Notes under the pieces: model-generated
What the model was told of the DNA's origin: nothing
The model's database searches: none
What the model saw: the letters and a program-made list of their open reading frames with translations, nothing else
Shown: piece by piece, positions 1 to 9,443 of the stretch
Numbering within the stretch: the first letter of the stretch is position 1
Layout of the letters: every line of letters begins with the position of its first letter
Program-made: the position numbers and the translations under genes
NCBI GenBank assembly: GCA_035454085.1
Contig: DAOTEJ010000065.1
Span: 1 to 14,754, forward strand
Direction of reading: 5' to 3'
Length of the DNA stretch: 14,754 nt
Source of the DNA: DAOTEJ01 sp035454085
Lineage (GTDB): Bacteria > Pseudomonadota > Gammaproteobacteria > Burkholderiales > Burkholderiaceae_F

Positions 1-5
1 GGGCG

Positions 6-704
6 CTACTTGCCAGCGGCGGGGGCAGCAGCGGCAGCGGGGGGGTTGTCGAACTCCATTTTCACGCCCGCGAGCTCGAGCACGTCGCCGTGCTTGAGGG
101 GGTGGGCGGCGGAGCCGATGTTGTTGCCGTTGACGGTGGGGTAGATGTCGCCCTCGACGTGGGCGATGAAGTAGCCGGTGGGGCGGCGGGTGATCACGGC
201 CACCTGGTGGCCCGGCCGGCCGATGGTGGTGAGCGCCTTGACCAGTTGCAGTTCGCGGCCCTGGTTGGCGCCGCTCATGATGCGGATGTAGGCGCCGCCG
301 CCGGCGTCGAGCGGCTGGCCGGGCTGGCGCACCTGGATGGTGGCGGGGCCGGGGCCATAGAACTCGCGCTTGAGGGGCTGGCTGGTGTCGATGTCGATGG
401 CGCCTTCGCCCAGTTCGCCGGCGGGCAGGTACTTGAGGCGGTACTTGCCGATCTCGATCAGGTCGCCCGCCTGCAGCAGGTGGCGCTTGATGGGCTGGCC
501 GTTGACGGTGGTGCCGTTGGTGGAGCCCAGGTCCTCGAGGTAGGTGTCGGCGCCGCTGACGTAGATCACGGCGTGCTCGCCGCTCACGGCCAGGTTGTCG
601 ATCACCACGTCGTTGTGCGAGCGGCGGCCGATGGTGGTCCGGTCCTTCGTGAGCCCAATTTCCTTGAGCACCACGCCGTCCAGACTGAGTATCAACCGCG
701 GCAT
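6..704 (-). CDS. Tandem FHA-domain protein
   Basis: Predicted cytoplasmic 232-residue protein with two forkhead-associated (FHA) domains, modules that usually bind phosphothreonine peptides. The first (about residues 2-93) has the full signature: GR at 26-27, S41-G-E-H44 and the STNGT/VNG segment at 61-69. The second (about 138-218) keeps the fold-like TIGR and VNG/GDVLEL segments but lacks the Ser and His of the binding loop, so it is probably degenerate. The C-terminus is an Ala/Pro-rich tail. The ATG at 704 was chosen because an AGAGGA ribosome site lies just upstream and the domain begins right after it; the frame stays open further upstream but with non-homologous-looking sequence. It follows the PP2C phosphatase gene by 103 bp on the same strand, which suggests it reads the phosphorylation that the phosphatase removes. 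The ligand is unknown. Confidence 0.88.
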   Translation of the reverse strand: MPRLILSLDGVVLKEIGLTKDRTTIGRRSHNDVVIDNLAVSGEHAVIYVSGADTYLEDLGSTNGTTVNGQPIKRHLLQAGDLIEIGKYRLKYLPAGELGEGAIDIDTSQPLKREFYGPGPATIQVRQPGQPLDAGGGAYIRIMSGANQGRELQLVKALTTIGRPGHQVAVITRRPTGYFIAHVEGDIYPTVNGNNIGSAAHPLKHGDVLELAGVKMEFDNPPAAAAAPAAGK

Positions 705-807
705 CTGACGTCCTCTTTGTGTGCGTGCTGGGCTTTTGGCCCACTTTGACTGCTGAATTCTGCCAGCCCGCCCGCGGGCGTGCCATGCCGTGCGCGAGTG
801 ATGAGCC

Positions 808-1617
808 TCATGCAAGCCCCCCGGCGCCGGACTGGGCCGTCAGGTGCAGCACGATCACCGAGACGTTGTCGCGCCCGCCGGCTTCGTTGGCCATGTCCAC
901 CAGGCGCCGCGCGGCCAAGGCCGGGTCGTGGCGGCCGGCGGCGAGCAGACCCCCGATTTCGGAGGCACCGATCATTTCGGACAAGCCGTCGGAGCACAGG
1001 AGGTAGAGATCGCCGACGGCCGGTCGGTGGCAGTGGATCTCGGGGTCGAGGTCGGCGTCGGCGCCCAGGGCGCGGGTGACCAGGTTCTTGGCCGGCAGGC
1101 TGCGCGCCTCGTCCTCGTTGACCATGCCGGCGTCGAGCAGCTCTTGCGAGAACGAATGGTCGCGGGTGACCTGCTCGAGCAGGTCGCCGCGCAGGCGGTA
1201 CAGGCGCGAGTCGCCGGCGTGCGCCACCCACAGGTCCTCGCCCAGCAGCCAGGCGGCCACCAGCGTGGTGGCCATGCCCGAGTAGGCGCTGCTGTTGGCG
1301 GCGGCATTGAAGATGTCGGCGTTGATGTCGACGATCGCGTCGTGCAGCGCGGCCTCGGGGTCGAAGTCCTGGCCCTGCTCGAGCGCGTCGGCGCGCTGCG
1401 CGGGCAGGCGGGCCAGCAGCGAGCTCACCGCCATGGCGCTGGCCACCTCGCCGGCGTTGTAGCCGCCCAGGCCGTCGGCCAGGATGAACAGGCCCGAGGC
1501 GGGGTCGTGGCCGATCGCGTCCTCGTTGAACGGACGGATGCGGCCGGTGTCGGTGAGCAGGGCGGTGGCGCAGGCGTAGGGCACGAGGTGGCAGTCAAGG
1601 GGCAAGGAGGGGTTCAC
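808..1617 (-). CDS. PP2C-family Ser/Thr protein phosphatase (Stp1/PrpC-like)
   Basis: Metal-dependent protein phosphatase expected to remove phosphate from Ser/Thr residues in the cytoplasm. Family motifs appear in order: NED near residues 31-33 and ADGLGG at 47-52 (metal-binding Asp), the GMATT core strand, GDSR at 135-138, the CSDGL metal site at 208-212 and the RDN metal Asp at 249-251. There is no transmembrane segment. The start is uncertain. The GTG at 1617, 5 bp after the TerC stop codon, gives 269 residues and would suit translational coupling. A GTG at 1584 gives 258 residues and fits the usual family N-terminus (a short strand before TDTGR) better. Neither has a strong ribosome site. 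An ATG at 1719 in the same frame lies deep inside terC and is unlikely. Its partner is probably the FHA gene downstream; no kinase gene is visible. Confidence 0.9.
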   Translation of the reverse strand: MNPSLPLDCHLVPYACATALLTDTGRIRPFNEDAIGHDPASGLFILADGLGGYNAGEVASAMAVSSLLARLPAQRADALEQGQDFDPEAALHDAIVDINADIFNAAANSSAYSGMATTLVAAWLLGEDLWVAHAGDSRLYRLRGDLLEQVTRDHSFSQELLDAGMVNEDEARSLPAKNLVTRALGADADLDPEIHCHRPAVGDLYLLCSDGLSEMIGASEIGGLLAAGRHDPALAARRLVDMANEAGGRDNVSVIVLHLTAQSGAGGLA

Positions 1618-1622
1618 CAGGC

Positions 1623-2345
1623 TCAAGCTGCGGCGCCGCCGCTGCCGCCGCCGCGGCGGTAGGCGAGCCACTTGGCCAGCACGACCACGAACACCGCGCC
1701 GGCCGCGCCCGCCGCCCACTTCACCCAGCCCTCGGACGGGACGTAGGGCATGGCGGCCGGGTCGGTGACCATGAGCGCGCCGGCGATCCAGCCCAGCAGC
1801 GCGCCGCCGGCGACCACGATGACCGGAAAGCGGTCGAGCAGCTTGAGGATGATCTGGCTGCCATAGACGATGAAGGGCACGCTCACCAGCAGACCGAAGA
1901 TGATCAGCCCGGTGCGGTGCGACGGGTCGGCCTGCTCGGCCGCGCCGGCGATGGCGATCACGTTGTCCAGGCTCATCACGAAGTCGGCCACGATGATGGT
2001 CTTGATCGCCGACCAGAGCTTGTCGCTGGCGTGCAGGTTGGCGTGCTCGTCCTCGTTACCGGGCGCGATCAGCTTCACGCCGATCCACACCAGCAGCAGC
2101 CCGCCCACCAGCTTGAGGAAGGGCAGGTCGAGCAGGGCCACCGCGAAGCTGATGAGGATGACGCGCAGGGTGATCGCCCCGACCACGCCCCAGAAGATGC
2201 CCTTCTTGCGCTGCTTGGCGGGCAGGTTGCGGCAGGCCAGGGCGATGATCACGGCGTTGTCGCCACCCAGCAGGATGTCGATCAGGATGATCTGCATCAC
2301 CGCCGTCCAGTCGACGCCGGCAAGCCAAGCGAGTGCGGTTTCCAA
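1623..2345 (-). CDS. TerC/YjbE-family integral membrane protein, putative metal exporter
   Basis: A 240-residue inner-membrane protein with about seven hydrophobic helices. The TerC hallmarks are two acidic membrane motifs: ILIDILLGGDNAVI near residues 20-33 and ADFVMSLDNVIAIAG in the middle of the protein. In this family the paired Asp-Asn motifs are thought to bind a metal ion. Relatives such as Bacillus MeeF/YkoY are linked to manganese export and metalation of secreted proteins; the substrate here is inferred only. The start is TTG, preceded at 9 bp by a strong GGGAGG ribosome site; no better start exists nearby. The C-terminal end is a short Arg/Gly/Ala-rich tail. The gene begins right after the sucCD terminator and heads a group with the phosphatase and FHA genes. 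No yybP-ykoY riboswitch, often found upstream of this family, is present in the 102-bp gap. Confidence 0.9.
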   Translation of the reverse strand: METALAWLAGVDWTAVMQIILIDILLGGDNAVIIALACRNLPAKQRKKGIFWGVVGAITLRVILISFAVALLDLPFLKLVGGLLLVWIGVKLIAPGNEDEHANLHASDKLWSAIKTIIVADFVMSLDNVIAIAGAAEQADPSHRTGLIIFGLLVSVPFIVYGSQIILKLLDRFPVIVVAGGALLGWIAGALMVTDPAAMPYVPSEGWVKWAAGAAGAVFVVVLAKWLAYRRGGGSGGAAA

Positions 2346-2354
2346 TTGAGCCAG

Positions 2355-2360
2355 CCTCCC
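2355..2360 (-). promoter_or_regulatory. Ribosome binding site deciding the TTG start of the TerC gene
   Basis: GGGAGG on the minus strand, 9 bp upstream of TTG at 2345-2343. The strength and spacing of this site support a TTG start. A 6-bp inverted repeat (CGCGCC at 2363-2368 with GGCGCG at 2377-2382) lies immediately upstream and could form a small hairpin in the leader. Confidence 0.7.
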
Positions 2361-2394
2361 TGCGCGCCTTCTTGGGGGCGCGTCGCGGCATTAT

Positions 2395-2423
2395 GAAAGA
2401 AAACGCCCGGCCAGGCCGGGCGT
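2395..2423 (-). terminator. Intrinsic terminator of the sucCD operon
   Basis: A perfect 10-bp inverted repeat (2403-2412 with 2414-2423, GC-rich core CGCCCGGCC) is followed on the minus strand by TTTTCTTTC. It starts 25 bp past the sucD stop codon. It should end transcripts from sucCD and separates them from the TerC-phosphatase-FHA genes. Confidence 0.88.
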
Positions 2424-2447
2424 GTGGCGCGGGCGCCGCGCGGACGC

Positions 2448-3332
<885 letters not shown>

Positions 3333-3355
3333 TGTCTTGTCTCCGTGCGCGCGGC

Positions 3356-4522
<1,167 letters not shown>

Positions 4523-4531
4523 GGGCTGGCC

Positions 4532-5131
4532 TCAGTTGTGTGGCGAGGATTCGTCCGCATCGGGCGTGCTCGCCGGGGCAGGCGGGCGGAACCAGCGCGG
4601 GTAATACAGGGCCACCGCCGGCCCGTCGGTGCGCAGGGCGTGGCAGTGGTCGAGTTGGAAGGGCTTGCTGGCGTGGGCAGCGTCCTCGGCGGACTCGTGC
4701 GCGGCGTCGCGGGGGTGGTAGACCTCGGCCGCGAAGGCCTGCACGGCGGCGGTGGGCAGCACGGCGGCCAGCTCGGTGAGGTGGGTGCAGCCGCGCACGC
4801 CGCCCAGGCGCTCGCGCAGCGCGCCGCGGAATCCCTTGATGAGGTTCAGGCCCACGAGGGCGCGGTAGGCGTCGCCGAAGTCGTCGCAGTAGCCCGGGTA
4901 GGGAGCCGCCACGGTGCGCGCCGCTGCCTCGAGGATGTTGAGCTTGGCGTCGATGGTCACGCGCAGGCTCATGTCGTGCACCGGTGCGCCGGCTGGGCGC
5001 ACGCCGGTGGCGAGCGGGAAGTCGCGGGACTTGGTGTCGACAAGCACGGCTTCGAAATCCCAAAGGCCGTCATCCCTCACCCAGGCGTCGACGCGGATCG
5101 AGCGAGTGTGGACGTGGCGGCGGGAAGACAT
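4532..5131 (-). CDS. DUF2889-family protein of unknown function
   Basis: A 199-residue soluble protein matching my recollection of DUF2889: an N-terminal HTRSIRVDAWVRDDGLWDFE stretch at about residues 8-27, then LVDTKSRDFP, HDMSLRVTID and a conserved GCTHLTEL segment. No signal peptide or membrane segment is visible. The conserved His, Asp and Cys residues might form a metal or catalytic site, but no activity is established to my knowledge. The ATG at 5131 matches the family N-terminus although its ribosome site is weak; an in-frame GTG at 5191 would add 20 unrelated-looking residues. It sits 9 bp before sucC, so it is probably co-expressed with succinyl-CoA synthetase. I infer the operon from spacing; a functional link to sucCD is not shown. 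Confidence 0.82.
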   Translation of the reverse strand: MSSRRHVHTRSIRVDAWVRDDGLWDFEAVLVDTKSRDFPLATGVRPAGAPVHDMSLRVTIDAKLNILEAAARTVAAPYPGYCDDFGDAYRALVGLNLIKGFRGALRERLGGVRGCTHLTELAAVLPTAAVQAFAAEVYHPRDAAHESAEDAAHASKPFQLDHCHALRTDGPAVALYYPRWFRPPAPASTPDADESSPHN

Positions 5132-5181
5132 GCGGAGCCCAAAGGAAAGGGCCGCGACGGACGGCTGCGGCCCACAAGGCC

Positions 5182-5209
5182 ACTTTAGCACAGGGGCCGG
5201 GCCATTCAG
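5182..5209 (-). promoter_or_regulatory. Weak candidate promoter for DUF2889-sucCD
   Basis: Minus-strand CTGAAT (5209-5204) and TAAAGT (5187-5182) with a 16-bp spacer resemble sigma70 -35 and -10 elements at 3/6 and 4/6 positions. They lie in the 99-bp gap between recX and the DUF2889 gene. The gap also holds the 14-bp palindrome GGCGCCGCGGCGCC (5213-5226). Read-through from recA-recX is an alternative source of transcription. Confidence 0.25.
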
Positions 5210-5230
5210 CCTGGCGCCGCGGCGCCGGAC

Positions 5231-5736
5231 TCAGTCGTCGGAGGGCTCGCCGGTCACCTCGTCGGCGGGTGCGCCGCGTCGTCCCAGGACGCGGCGGATG
5301 GTGTCGGCCGAGAAGCCGCGGGTCAGAAGGAAGCGCGTCTGGCGAGCACGCTCGGGCAGCGACTCCGGGGCAGTGCCGAAGCGCCGTTGCCAGAGCGCGC
5401 GGGCGCGCTCGAGCTCGCCGCCCGCCTGGGCTTGCACGGCGGCCGTGGCGAGCTCGGCCGCCACGCCCTTGGCGGTCAGCTCGCGGCGCAGGCGCGCGTC
5501 GCCGTAGCGGGCGCTGCGGGTGCGCACGGCGGCGCCGGCGTAGCGCTCGTCCGAGAGGAGCTGGCGCGACTCGAGCTCGTCGAGCACGCGCTCGAGCGTG
5601 GCGCGATCGTCCGGAGGCTCGAGGTAGCGGGCGAGCTTGCGGGCGAGCTCGGTGCGGCTGTGCTCGCGGCGCGCGAGCGCGGCGATGGCCCGCGCCATCA
5701 GGCTGCGGGGCGCGCCGAAGCCCGCCCCCGCCGCCA

Positions 5737-5737
<1 letters not shown>
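5231..5737 (-). CDS. recX: RecX, regulator of RecA
   Basis: Cytoplasmic modulator that in known cases binds RecA and limits extension of its filaments. The 168-residue product is mostly helical, built of the three-helix repeats typical of RecX: REHSRTELARKL near residues 24-35, LLSDERYAGAAVRTRSARYGDARLRREL near 60-88, and a third repeat toward the C-terminus (ERARQTRFLLTRGFS). It ends with an acidic tail. The ATG at 5737 overlaps the recA TGA by one base (TGATG), which favours translational coupling and supports this start. An internal ATG at 5698 would also preserve the recognised domain. Position directly after recA confirms the assignment. SOS induction should reach it through the recA promoter. 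Confidence 0.92.
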
Positions 5738-6795
<1,058 letters not shown>

Positions 6796-6820
6796 TGCCG
6801 CCTCCCGCTGAACGCGCATG

Positions 6821-6840
6821 AACTGTATGAACGTACAGTT
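6821..6840. promoter_or_regulatory. LexA (SOS) box 1 of recA
   Basis: CTGT-N8-ACAG (CTGT 6823-6826, ACAG 6835-6838) matches the LexA operator consensus known from Enterobacteria and betaproteobacteria. It covers the predicted start of recA transcription, just downstream of the -10 element. Bound LexA here should block initiation. Confidence 0.88.
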
Positions 6841-6859
6841 ACTGTATGCCCATACAGTA
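6840..6859. promoter_or_regulatory. LexA (SOS) box 2 of recA
   Basis: A second CTGT-N8-ACAG (CTGT 6842-6845, ACAG 6854-6857), flanked by TA on both sides as in the E. coli consensus. It overlaps the -10 element and part of the spacer of the recA promoter. Its centre is 19 bp from that of box 1, so two LexA dimers could sit side by side. Confidence 0.9.
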
Positions 6860-6869
6860 CCCCTGTCAA
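6841..6869 (-). promoter_or_regulatory. recA promoter (sigma70 type)
   Basis: Minus-strand TTGACA (6869-6864) is a perfect -35. It is followed after exactly 17 bp by TACAGT (6846-6841) as the -10 (4/6). Transcription would start near 6834, inside LexA box 1, giving a leader of about 40 bases that contains the GGGAGG ribosome site. Confidence 0.82.
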
Positions 6870-6886
6870 GCGCGGCGCCGGAACGC

Positions 6887-6916
6887 TTGCTCCGCATTTC
6901 GGGGCACGCCTAGACT
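6887..6916 (+). promoter_or_regulatory. Candidate promoter of the two-component operon
   Basis: TTGCTC (6887-6892), an 18-bp spacer and TAGACT (6911-6916) resemble sigma70 elements at 3/6 and 4/6. The predicted start near 6923 leaves a leader of about 28 bases with AAAGGA 12 bp before the ATG. The elements are separate from the LexA boxes, 28 bp away. Confidence 0.35.
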
Positions 6917-6950
6917 GCGGCGGCTAGGGGACAAAGGATAACAAGCACCA

Positions 6951-7664
6951 ATGCGCATCCTGATCGCGGAGGACGACGCCGTGCTCGCCGACGGCCTGGG
7001 CCGGTCGCTGCGCGCCGCGGGCTATGTGGTCGACGTGGTGGCCGACGGCGCCGCGGCCGACTCGGCCCTGTCCGCCCAGTCCTTCGATCTGCTGGTGCTC
7101 GACCTCGGCCTGCCGCGCATGGCGGGGCTGGAGGTGCTGCGTCGCCTGCGCCAGCGCCAGTCGCCCGTGCCGGTGCTGATCCTCACCGCCGCCGACAGCG
7201 TCGAGCAGCGGGTGCGGGGCCTGGACCTGGGCGCCGATGACTACATGGCCAAGCCTTTCGCCTTGACCGAACTCGAGGCGCGGGTGCGCGCCCTCACCCG
7301 CCGCGCGGCGGGCGGCGCGCAGAACCTCCTGCGCGTGGGCCCGCTCACGCTCGACGCGGCCGGTCACGTGGCCTACCTGAACGAACAGCTGCTCGACCTC
7401 TCGGCGCGCGAACTCGGGCTGCTCGAGGTGCTGATCAAGCGCGCCGGGCGCCTGGTGAGCAAGGAGCAGCTCGTCGACCACCTCTGCGAGTGGGGCGACG
7501 AGGTGAGCAACAACGCCATCGAGGTCTACGTCCACCGCCTGCGGCGCAAGCTCGAGGCGGGCGGCGTGCGCATCGTCACCGTGCGCGGCCTGGGCTACTG
7601 CCTCGAGCGTCCGCCCGAGCCGCCCGCCGAGCACCGCCCCGAGCCCCTCGCGGGCGCCGGCTGA
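6951..7664 (+). CDS. OmpR/PhoB-family response regulator (TctD-like)
   Basis: Transcription regulator of a two-component system. The receiver domain (about residues 1-116) has the acidic pair D8-D9, the phosphoacceptor D51 in LVLDLGLP, T79 and K101 in AKPF. The C-terminal winged-helix DNA-binding domain (about 126-220) includes LSARELGLLEVL and the recognition-helix region NNAIEVYVHRLRRKL, ending with the VRGLGYCLE hairpin. A Pro-rich tail follows. The total of 237 residues is normal for the family. The ATG at 6951 begins the standard MRILIAEDD, with AAAGGA upstream at wider than usual spacing. The kinase gene starts 3 bp after its stop. The TctD label rests on the TctE-type kinase partner; no tricarboxylate transporter genes are in the window, so the signal and target genes are unknown. 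Confidence 0.94.
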   Translation: MRILIAEDDAVLADGLGRSLRAAGYVVDVVADGAAADSALSAQSFDLLVLDLGLPRMAGLEVLRRLRQRQSPVPVLILTAADSVEQRVRGLDLGADDYMAKPFALTELEARVRALTRRAAGGAQNLLRVGPLTLDAAGHVAYLNEQLLDLSARELGLLEVLIKRAGRLVSKEQLVDHLCEWGDEVSNNAIEVYVHRLRRKLEAGGVRIVTVRGLGYCLERPPEPPAEHRPEPLAGAG

Positions 7665-7667
7665 GCG

Positions 7668-9260
7668 ATGCCCGACTCGGGTCGGCGCACGCCGGCCGAC
7701 TCCACCGCGGGCGGCCGCGGCAGCGGGCTGCGAGCGCGCCTGCGCCAGCTGCTGCCCGGCGCGCAGCCCGTCGACGAGATCCCTCCCGTCCCCGAGCGCC
7801 AGCGCGTCTTGCTGCGCGGCCCCGACGAGCAGCGCTCGCTGTTCGGCGAGATCCTCGACTGGATGCTCGCGCCGCTGCTGATCGTCTGGCCGATCAGCGT
7901 GACCTTCACGTACGTGGTGGCGCAGTCGATCGCCAACGGCCCCTTCGACCGCAACCTCAGCGACGCGGTCAGCGTGCTCGCCGACCACGTGAAGCTGCAG
8001 AACTCGCGCGTGGTGCTGGACCTGCCGATCTCCGCCCGCGAGGTGCTGCGCGCCGACGCCACCGACAACGTCTACTACATGGTGCTGGGGCTGCGCGGCG
8101 AGTGGATCGCGGGCGACCGGGATCTGCCCATTCCGCCCGAAGACGAGACCCCTCGTCCCCGCGCCGTGCAATTCCGCACCGACCAGGTCCGCGGCACCGA
8201 GGTGCGGCTTGCCTACACCTGGGTCGAGCTGCGCGCCGGCGACCAGCGCTCGATGGTGCTGGTCGAAGTGGCCGAGACGCTCGACAAGCGCTCGCAACTG
8301 GCCAACGAAATCATCCGCGGCGTGATCGTTCCGCAGTTCGTGGTGCTGCCCATCACCGTGCTGCTGGTCTGGTTCGGACTGACCCGGGGCCTCGCGCCGC
8401 TGGAGGCGCTGCGCCGACGCATCCGGGCGCGCGCGCCCGACGATCTGTCGCCCATCAACCCGCGCGCCGCGCCCGAGGAGCTCACGCCCCTGGTCGTGTC
8501 CTTCAACGAACTGCTGGTGCGCCTGCGCAGCAGCATCGAGACTCAGAAGCGCTTCATGGCCGACGCCGCGCACCAGATGAAGACACCGCTGGCGGGCCTG
8601 CGCACCCAGGCCGAGCTGGCGACGCGCCAATCCGACCCCGAGGAGTTGCGCCGTTCCCTGCGACAGATTTCCCACGCCTCGCAGCGCGCCACTCACCTCA
8701 TCAACCAGTTGCTCAGCCTGGCGCGCGCCGAACACCAGGGGCAGGACCCGGCCGCCTTCGGGGCGGTGGATCTGGCGGCGATCGTGCGCGAGGTGGTGCA
8801 AGACAGCGTGCCCGAGGCGATCGAGCGCGGCATCGACCTCGGCTTCGAGGCTCCCGAGACGCCGGTTCGCATCGTCGGCGGCGCGCTGCAACTAGGCGAA
8901 CTGGTGCGCAACCTGATCGACAACGCGCTGCGCTACACGCCGCGCGGCGGCACTGTCACGGCACGCGTGCTGACCGGCCCGCGCACCACGCTCGAGGTCG
9001 AGGACACCGGCCCCGGCATCCCCGAGTCGGACCGCAGACTCGTGTTCGAGCGCTTCTATCGCGTGCTGGGCACTGAGGTGGACGGCAGCGGGCTGGGCCT
9101 GGCGATCGTGCGCGAAATCGTCGAGCAGCACGAGGCGCGCATCAGCCTCGGCGCCAACCCTCGCGCACCTCAAGCGGGGCCGCCGGGACTGCTTGCGCGC
9201 GTCGAGTTCCGCCACACGCTGCCCGATCCTCAGGAGCAACCCGCAGGCCCCGCGGTTTGA
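7668..9260 (+). CDS. Sensor histidine kinase with 2CSK_N-type N-terminus (TctE-like)
   Basis: Inner-membrane sensor kinase of 530 residues, expected to phosphorylate the regulator encoded 3 bp upstream. A Pro/Arg-rich cytoplasmic segment (1-60) precedes TM1 (about 64-86). The periplasmic sensor region spans about 87-218 and TM2 about 219-242. A short HAMP-like linker (LAPLEALRRRI to ELLVRL) leads to the H-box AAHQMKTPLAG with phosphoacceptor H302. The ATPase domain has the N-box NLIDNALRYTP with N419, G1 DTGPGIP with D446, the F-box FERFYR and G2 GSGLGLAIV. The RSLFGEILDWMLAPLL segment is typical of the 2CSK_N family that includes TctE. Its stop codon overlaps the -35 of the tRNA promoter. 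The ligand is unknown; a citrate-like acid is only a guess from TctE. Confidence 0.93.
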   Translation: MPDSGRRTPADSTAGGRGSGLRARLRQLLPGAQPVDEIPPVPERQRVLLRGPDEQRSLFGEILDWMLAPLLIVWPISVTFTYVVAQSIANGPFDRNLSDAVSVLADHVKLQNSRVVLDLPISAREVLRADATDNVYYMVLGLRGEWIAGDRDLPIPPEDETPRPRAVQFRTDQVRGTEVRLAYTWVELRAGDQRSMVLVEVAETLDKRSQLANEIIRGVIVPQFVVLPITVLLVWFGLTRGLAPLEALRRRIRARAPDDLSPINPRAAPEELTPLVVSFNELLVRLRSSIETQKRFMADAAHQMKTPLAGLRTQAELATRQSDPEELRRSLRQISHASQRATHLINQLLSLARAEHQGQDPAAFGAVDLAAIVREVVQDSVPEAIERGIDLGFEAPETPVRIVGGALQLGELVRNLIDNALRYTPRGGTVTARVLTGPRTTLEVEDTGPGIPESDRRLVFERFYRVLGTEVDGSGLGLAIVREIVEQHEARISLGANPRAPQAGPPGLLARVEFRHTLPDPQEQPAGPAV

Positions 9261-9285
9261 CCCCTCCCGGGGCGCCCGGCATAAT
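9257..9285 (+). promoter_or_regulatory. Promoter of the tRNA-Lys pair
   Basis: TTGACC (9257-9262, 5/6) and CATAAT (9280-9285, 5/6) are separated by exactly 17 bp. The -35 includes the TGA stop of the kinase gene. Transcription would begin near 9292, about 50 bases before the first tRNA. Confidence 0.78.
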
Positions 9286-9340
9286 CTCGCCCTCGACTCC
9301 GTGCGCTGCCGCCGACGGAACCAGACGCCCTAAGGCTTAC

Positions 9341-9416
9341 GGGTCGTTAGCTCAGCCGGTAGAGCAGCGGACTTTTAATCCGTTGGTCGCAGGTTCGAAT
9401 CCTGCACGACCCACCA
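9341..9416 (+). tRNA. tRNA-Lys (anticodon UUU)
   Basis: A 76-nt cloverleaf with an encoded CCA end. The acceptor stem GGGTCGT pairs perfectly with ACGACCC; discriminator A is followed by CCA at 9414-9416. The anticodon loop CTTTTAA carries TTT, which reads AAA and AAG lysine codons. The T arm has the standard GGTTCGAATCC. It is the first of two lysine tRNAs, 27 bp before the second. Confidence 0.97.
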
Positions 9417-9443
9417 CAAGAGCAACGGAGTCAGACCAGTTTC

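Noticed and set aside
705..807. Separate promoter or small gene between the phosphatase and FHA genes
   Set aside because: No convincing -35/-10 pair, hairpin or small reading frame with a ribosome site other than that of the FHA gene was seen in these 103 bp.
2346..2447. Possible yybP-ykoY manganese riboswitch upstream of the TerC gene
   Set aside because: The gap is filled by the sucD terminator, a 6-bp hairpin and the ribosome site; no room or matching structure is visible.
5211..5230. Palindrome GGCGCCGCGGCGCC after recX as an intrinsic terminator
   Set aside because: No T-run follows on the minus strand, and such GC palindromes arise easily at this base composition.
6796..6897. N-terminal extension of RecA to 6897
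   Set aside because: It would translate through the LexA boxes and promoter; ATG 6795 has a strong ribosome site and gives the normal family length.
6924..8891. A 655-codon open frame on the minus strand opposite the two-component genes
   Set aside because: Antisense shadow of the response regulator and kinase, both of which carry complete family motifs.
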